A stretch of 7,514 bases of DNA from Pseudomonadota bacterium (GTDB taxonomy: Bacteria; Pseudomonadota; Gammaproteobacteria; Steroidobacterales; Steroidobacteraceae), in the NCBI GenBank assembly GCA_021805275.1, contig JAJZFQ010000211.1, forward strand, positions 1 to 7,514, given 5' to 3'. Under the pieces are notes generated by a model. The model was not told the origin of the DNA, did not search any database, and saw only the letters and a program-made list of their open reading frames with translations. Shown piece by piece: positions 5,204-7,514 of this stretch (within the stretch, counting starts at the first letter, position 1; each line of letters begins with the position of its first letter). The translations under genes were made by a program, and so were the position numbers.

Positions 5204-6823
5204 ATGACGGCCAAGCAAGTGTTATTCCGCTCCGCGGCACGCGAGAAGATCCTGCGTGGCACCACGCAACTGGCCGATGCCGTGCGCATCACGCTCGGAC
5301 CGAAATCCAAATCGGTGCTGATTCAGAAGAAATGGGGCGCACCGATCGTATGCAACGACGGGGTGACCATCGCGAAGGAGATGGAGCTCGAGGATCCTGA
5401 GGAGAACCTCGGCGCACAGATGCTGCGCCAGGCGGCGGAGAAGACCGGCGAGCGGGTCGGAGACGGAACCAGCACCGCAACGCTGCTCGCGCAGACGATC
5501 TACGCCGAAGGGGTGCGCAACCTGGCCGCCGGCGCGAGCGCGATCGACCTGAAGCGCGGCCTGGATCGGGCGCTCGCCGCGGCCGTCGATGCGCTGCAGC
5601 ACATGGCCAAGCCCCTGGAGCATCGCCAGGAGCGCGTGCAGGTGGCAACGATCTCGGCGCACAACGATGCGACCATCGGCGAATTGGTCGCCGATGCGAT
5701 GGAAAGGGTCGGCGGCGACGGCGTCATCACCGTGGAGGAGTCCAAGACCATCGAGACGTCGCTCGAGGTGCTCGAAGGAATGCAGTTCGATCGAGGTTAT
5801 CTCTCGCCCTACTTCGTCACCGATCCGTCGAGCATGCAAGCCGTGCTCGAGGATGCGTACATCCTGATGTGCGACCGCAAGCTCACGGTGCTGAAGGACC
5901 TGCTCACGCTGCTCGAGCAGGTTGCCAAGACCGCGCGCCCCATCCTGGTGCTGGCGGAAGACATTGAAGGCGAGGCGCTCGCCACCCTGATCGTCAACCA
6001 GGTCAGAGCGGTACTGAAGAGCTGTGCGGTCAAGGCGCCCGGGTTCGGCGATCGACGCAAGGCGCTGCTCGCCGACATCGCAACGCTGACCGGCGGTGAG
6101 GTGGTGTCCGAGGAACTCGGACTCAAACTGCAAGACACGAAACTCACGCAGCTCGGCCGGGCACGGCGGATCGTGATCGACAAGGACACCACCACGCTCA
6201 TCGGCGGGGCCGGCGAGAAAGTGCGCATCGAGGCACGCATCGCCATGCTGCGCAAGGAAATCGAGGATGCGTCCAGCGATTATGACCGCGAGAAGCTCAA
6301 GGAGCGGCTCGCCAAGCTCGCCGGCGGCGTGGCGGTGATCAAGGTCGGGGCACCTTCGGAATCCGAAATGAAGGCCCGCAAGGAAGCGCTCGATGATGCG
6401 ATCAGTTCCACCAAGGCCGCGGTGGCCGAGGGCATCGTGCCCGGCGGCGGACTGGCGCTGCTGCGCTGCACCAGCGCGGTGCTCGCGGCTGAATCGGCGT
6501 GCACCGGAGATGAACGCACCGGCGTGCAGATCCTGCGCCGCGCGCTGGAGGCGCCGGCGCGCCAGATCGCCGAGAACTCGGCGGCCGATGGCGGCGTGGT
6601 GGTCGACCGGATGCTCCAAGGCAATGCGAACATCGGCTTCGACGCCGCCGGCAACCGCTTCGTCGACCTGTATCAAGCCGGCATCGTCGATCCGGTGAAA
6701 GTGGTACGCACTGCACTGGAGAATGCCGTGTCGGTCGCAAGCGTGCTGCTGCTGACCGAAGCGACCCTGACCGAGCGTGCGGACAAGGCGGCCGAAGCGG
6801 CGCCGGCGAGCGAGCCGTTCTGA
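5204..6823 (+). CDS. groEL: Chaperonin GroEL (60 kDa), divergent extra-copy type without GGM tail
   Basis: This complete 539-aa chaperonin folds proteins in a double-ring ATP-driven chamber in the cytoplasm. ATP-site elements are visible: TLGP (30-33), GDGTST (86-91), Asp398, PGGG (413-416), and Asp496 for E. coli Asp495. E. coli Lys51 is Asn, as in many actinobacterial GroELs, and E. coli Asn479 is Asp480. The apical polypeptide- and GroES-binding residues (Tyr199, Tyr203, Phe204, Leu234, Leu237, Ile263, Val264) are kept, so it should still work with a Gro[13 protein letters not shown] (277-287) and SDYDREKL (358-365) are family signatures. The C-terminus ends [17 protein letters not shown] in place of the flexible Gly-Gly-Met repeat. 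No groES lies upstream, so it is probably not the housekeeping copy. The start ATG has GGAG 8 nt upstream. Confidence 0.95.
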   Translation: MTAKQVLFRSAAREKILRGTTQLADAVRITLGPKSKSVLIQKKWGAPIVCNDGVTIAKEMELEDPEENLGAQMLRQAAEKTGERVGDGTSTATLLAQTIYAEGVRNLAAGASAIDLKRGLDRALAAAVDALQHMAKPLEHRQERVQVATISAHNDATIGELVADAMERVGGDGVITVEESKTIETSLEVLEGMQFDRGYLSPYFVTDPSSMQAVLEDAYILMCDRKLTVLKDLLTLLEQVAKTARPILVLAEDIEGEALATLIVNQVRAVLKSCAVKAPGFGDRRKALLADIATLTGGEVVSEELGLKLQDTKLTQLGRARRIVIDKDTTTLIGGAGEKVRIEARIAMLRKEIEDASSDYDREKLKERLAKLAGGVAVIKVGAPSESEMKARKEALDDAISSTKAAVAEGIVPGGGLALLRCTSAVLAAESACTGDERTGVQILRRALEAPARQIAENSAADGGVVVDRMLQGNANIGFDAAGNRFVDLYQAGIVDPVKVVRTALENAVSVASVLLLTEATLTERADKAAEAAPASEPF

Positions 6824-6844
6824 TCACCCTGCGCGCCATTGCCG

Positions 6845-6874
6845 TTGCCGCCGGTCCGGCGGCTCGCGGATAAT
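6845..6874 (+). promoter_or_regulatory. Putative sigma-70-like promoter for the HAD gene
   Basis: TTGCCG (6845-6850) and GATAAT (6869-6874) are separated by 18 nt and resemble the -35 and -10 consensus at four and five of six positions. Transcription from about 6881 would give a leader of roughly 23 nt containing the GGAGG site. A near-perfect palindrome, GCCGCCGG-T-CCGGCGGC (6847-6863), lies between and over the boxes. It could be a repressor site or part of the end of the groEL transcript, although no T run follows. Confidence 0.4.
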
Positions 6875-6903
6875 ACCGATGCACCCCGACCTGGAGGATC
6901 CCC

Positions 6904-7514
6904 TTGCACCGCCGCGAAGTGAGTTTCCTGTTCGACCTCGACGGCACGCTCGTCGACAGCGTGTACCAGCATGTCCTGGCGTGGCAGCAGGCACTGCATG
7001 CCGCCGGGATCGAGCTGTCTGTGTGGCGCATCCACCGCCGGATCGGCATGAGCGGCGGACTGTTCACCGAGATGCTCTTGCGCGAGGTGTCCGTGCAGAT
7101 CACCCCCGATCTGCTCGAGACGCTGCAGCGCCATCACGCCGAGGCCTACGCCCGCCTCGTACCCTGGGTGCGCCCGTTGCCGGGCGCGACCGAATTGCTG
7201 GCGTATCTGACCCAAGCGAAGCACCCCTGGGCGATCGCCACCAGCGGGCGCATGATTTCCGCGCAGCACAATCTGCGCGCACTCGGCATCGACCCGGCGG
7301 TGGCGACGGTCGTCACCCGCGATGACGTCGTACACGCCAAGCCCGACCCGGACTTATTCATTGCCGCCGCCGAGCGCCTCGGCACCGACATCCACTCCGC
7401 GGTGATCATCGGCGACAGCATCTGGGACATGCTCGCCGCCCGCCGCGCGCACGGCCTCGGCGTCGGGCTGCTCTCCGGCGGCTATGGCCAGGATGAACTC
7501 GAGCGCAGCGGCGC
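6904..7514 (+). CDS. HAD-superfamily hydrolase (phosphoglycolate phosphatase / beta-phosphoglucomutase-like), 3' end outside window
   Basis: The frame begins at TTG (6904-6906), 6 nt after GGAGG (6893-6897), and is open to the window edge, showing 203 residues. An in-frame TAA at 6871-6873 and no ATG or GTG between it and 6904 make TTG the first possible start; GTG at 6919 is the alternative. All four HAD motifs are present: I, FDLDGTLVDS (10-19), with nucleophile Asp11 and acid Asp13; II, ATSG (112-115); III, Lys146 in AKPDPDLF; and IV, IIGDSIWDM (168-176), with Asp171 and Asp175. A helical C1-type cap lies at about 20-90, which suits small phosphorylated substrates such as phosphoglycolate or hexose phosphates. 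The true substrate cannot be told. It follows groEL by 80 nt on the same strand, with its own possible promoter. Confidence 0.93.
   Translation, partial: MHRREVSFLFDLDGTLVDSVYQHVLAWQQALHAAGIELSVWRIHRRIGMSGGLFTEMLLREVSVQITPDLLETLQRHHAEAYARLVPWVRPLPGATELLAYLTQAKHPWAIATSGRMISAQHNLRALGIDPAVATVVTRDDVVHAKPDPDLFIAAAERLGTDIHSAVIIGDSIWDMLAARRAHGLGVGLLSGGYGQDELERSG

Noticed and set aside
5222..6676. 484-codon leftward open frame inside groEL
   Set aside because: It is antisense to an unmistakable GroEL. Long reverse frames are common opposite GC-rich coding sequence, and its composition is histidine- and arginine-rich without recognisable motifs.
6777..7325. 182-codon rightward frame overlapping the groEL end and the HAD gene
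   Set aside because: It is arginine-rich and out of frame with clear GroEL and HAD motifs; a shadow frame.

Overview
The window is GC-rich bacterial DNA whose gene content points to a proteobacterium. The signs are a tRNA gene with an encoded CCA end, LysR and NmrA-type neighbours, a typical GroEL core, and GTG and TTG starts behind good Shine-Dalgarno sequences. A gammaproteobacterium is my guess from the protein style; the window has no marker that fixes the taxon.

Left part (1-1963). The 3' part of a tRNA-Glu gene with anticodon CUC lies at the edge, followed by its intrinsic terminator. A LysR-family regulator is read leftwards. In the divergent position, where its target operon should be, lies the wreck of an NmrA-like NAD(P)-binding oxidoreductase gene. 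Its Rossmann motif and C-terminal tail survive, but one frameshift and a large internal deletion have removed the enzyme. A 127-aa conserved-looking protein of unknown function follows intact.

Middle (1964-4382). A 174-aa protein with a clear signal peptide is preceded by a very strong Shine-Dalgarno sequence and flanked by two long GC-rich perfect-stem hairpins. Next comes a 59-aa glycine-zipper membrane peptide. It converges on a leftward gene for a sugar-phosphate nucleotidyltransferase of the mannose-1-phosphate guanylyltransferase type.

Right part (4383-7514). A leftward gene for a two-helix membrane protein of unknown function is divergent from a complete second-type GroEL. This GroEL has no groES next to it and lacks the Gly-Gly-Met tail. 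It is followed by a HAD-superfamily phosphatase gene with a TTG start, which runs off the right edge.

The GroEL, HAD phosphatase, sugar nucleotidyltransferase, membrane protein and small envelope proteins look like accessory genes, perhaps a stress and envelope or sugar-phosphate group. That grouping is inference from proximity. The best-supported unusual features are the collapsed LysR/NmrA locus, the orphan tail-less GroEL and the two strong hairpins. I did not find a CRISPR array, transposase, integrase or clear defence system.
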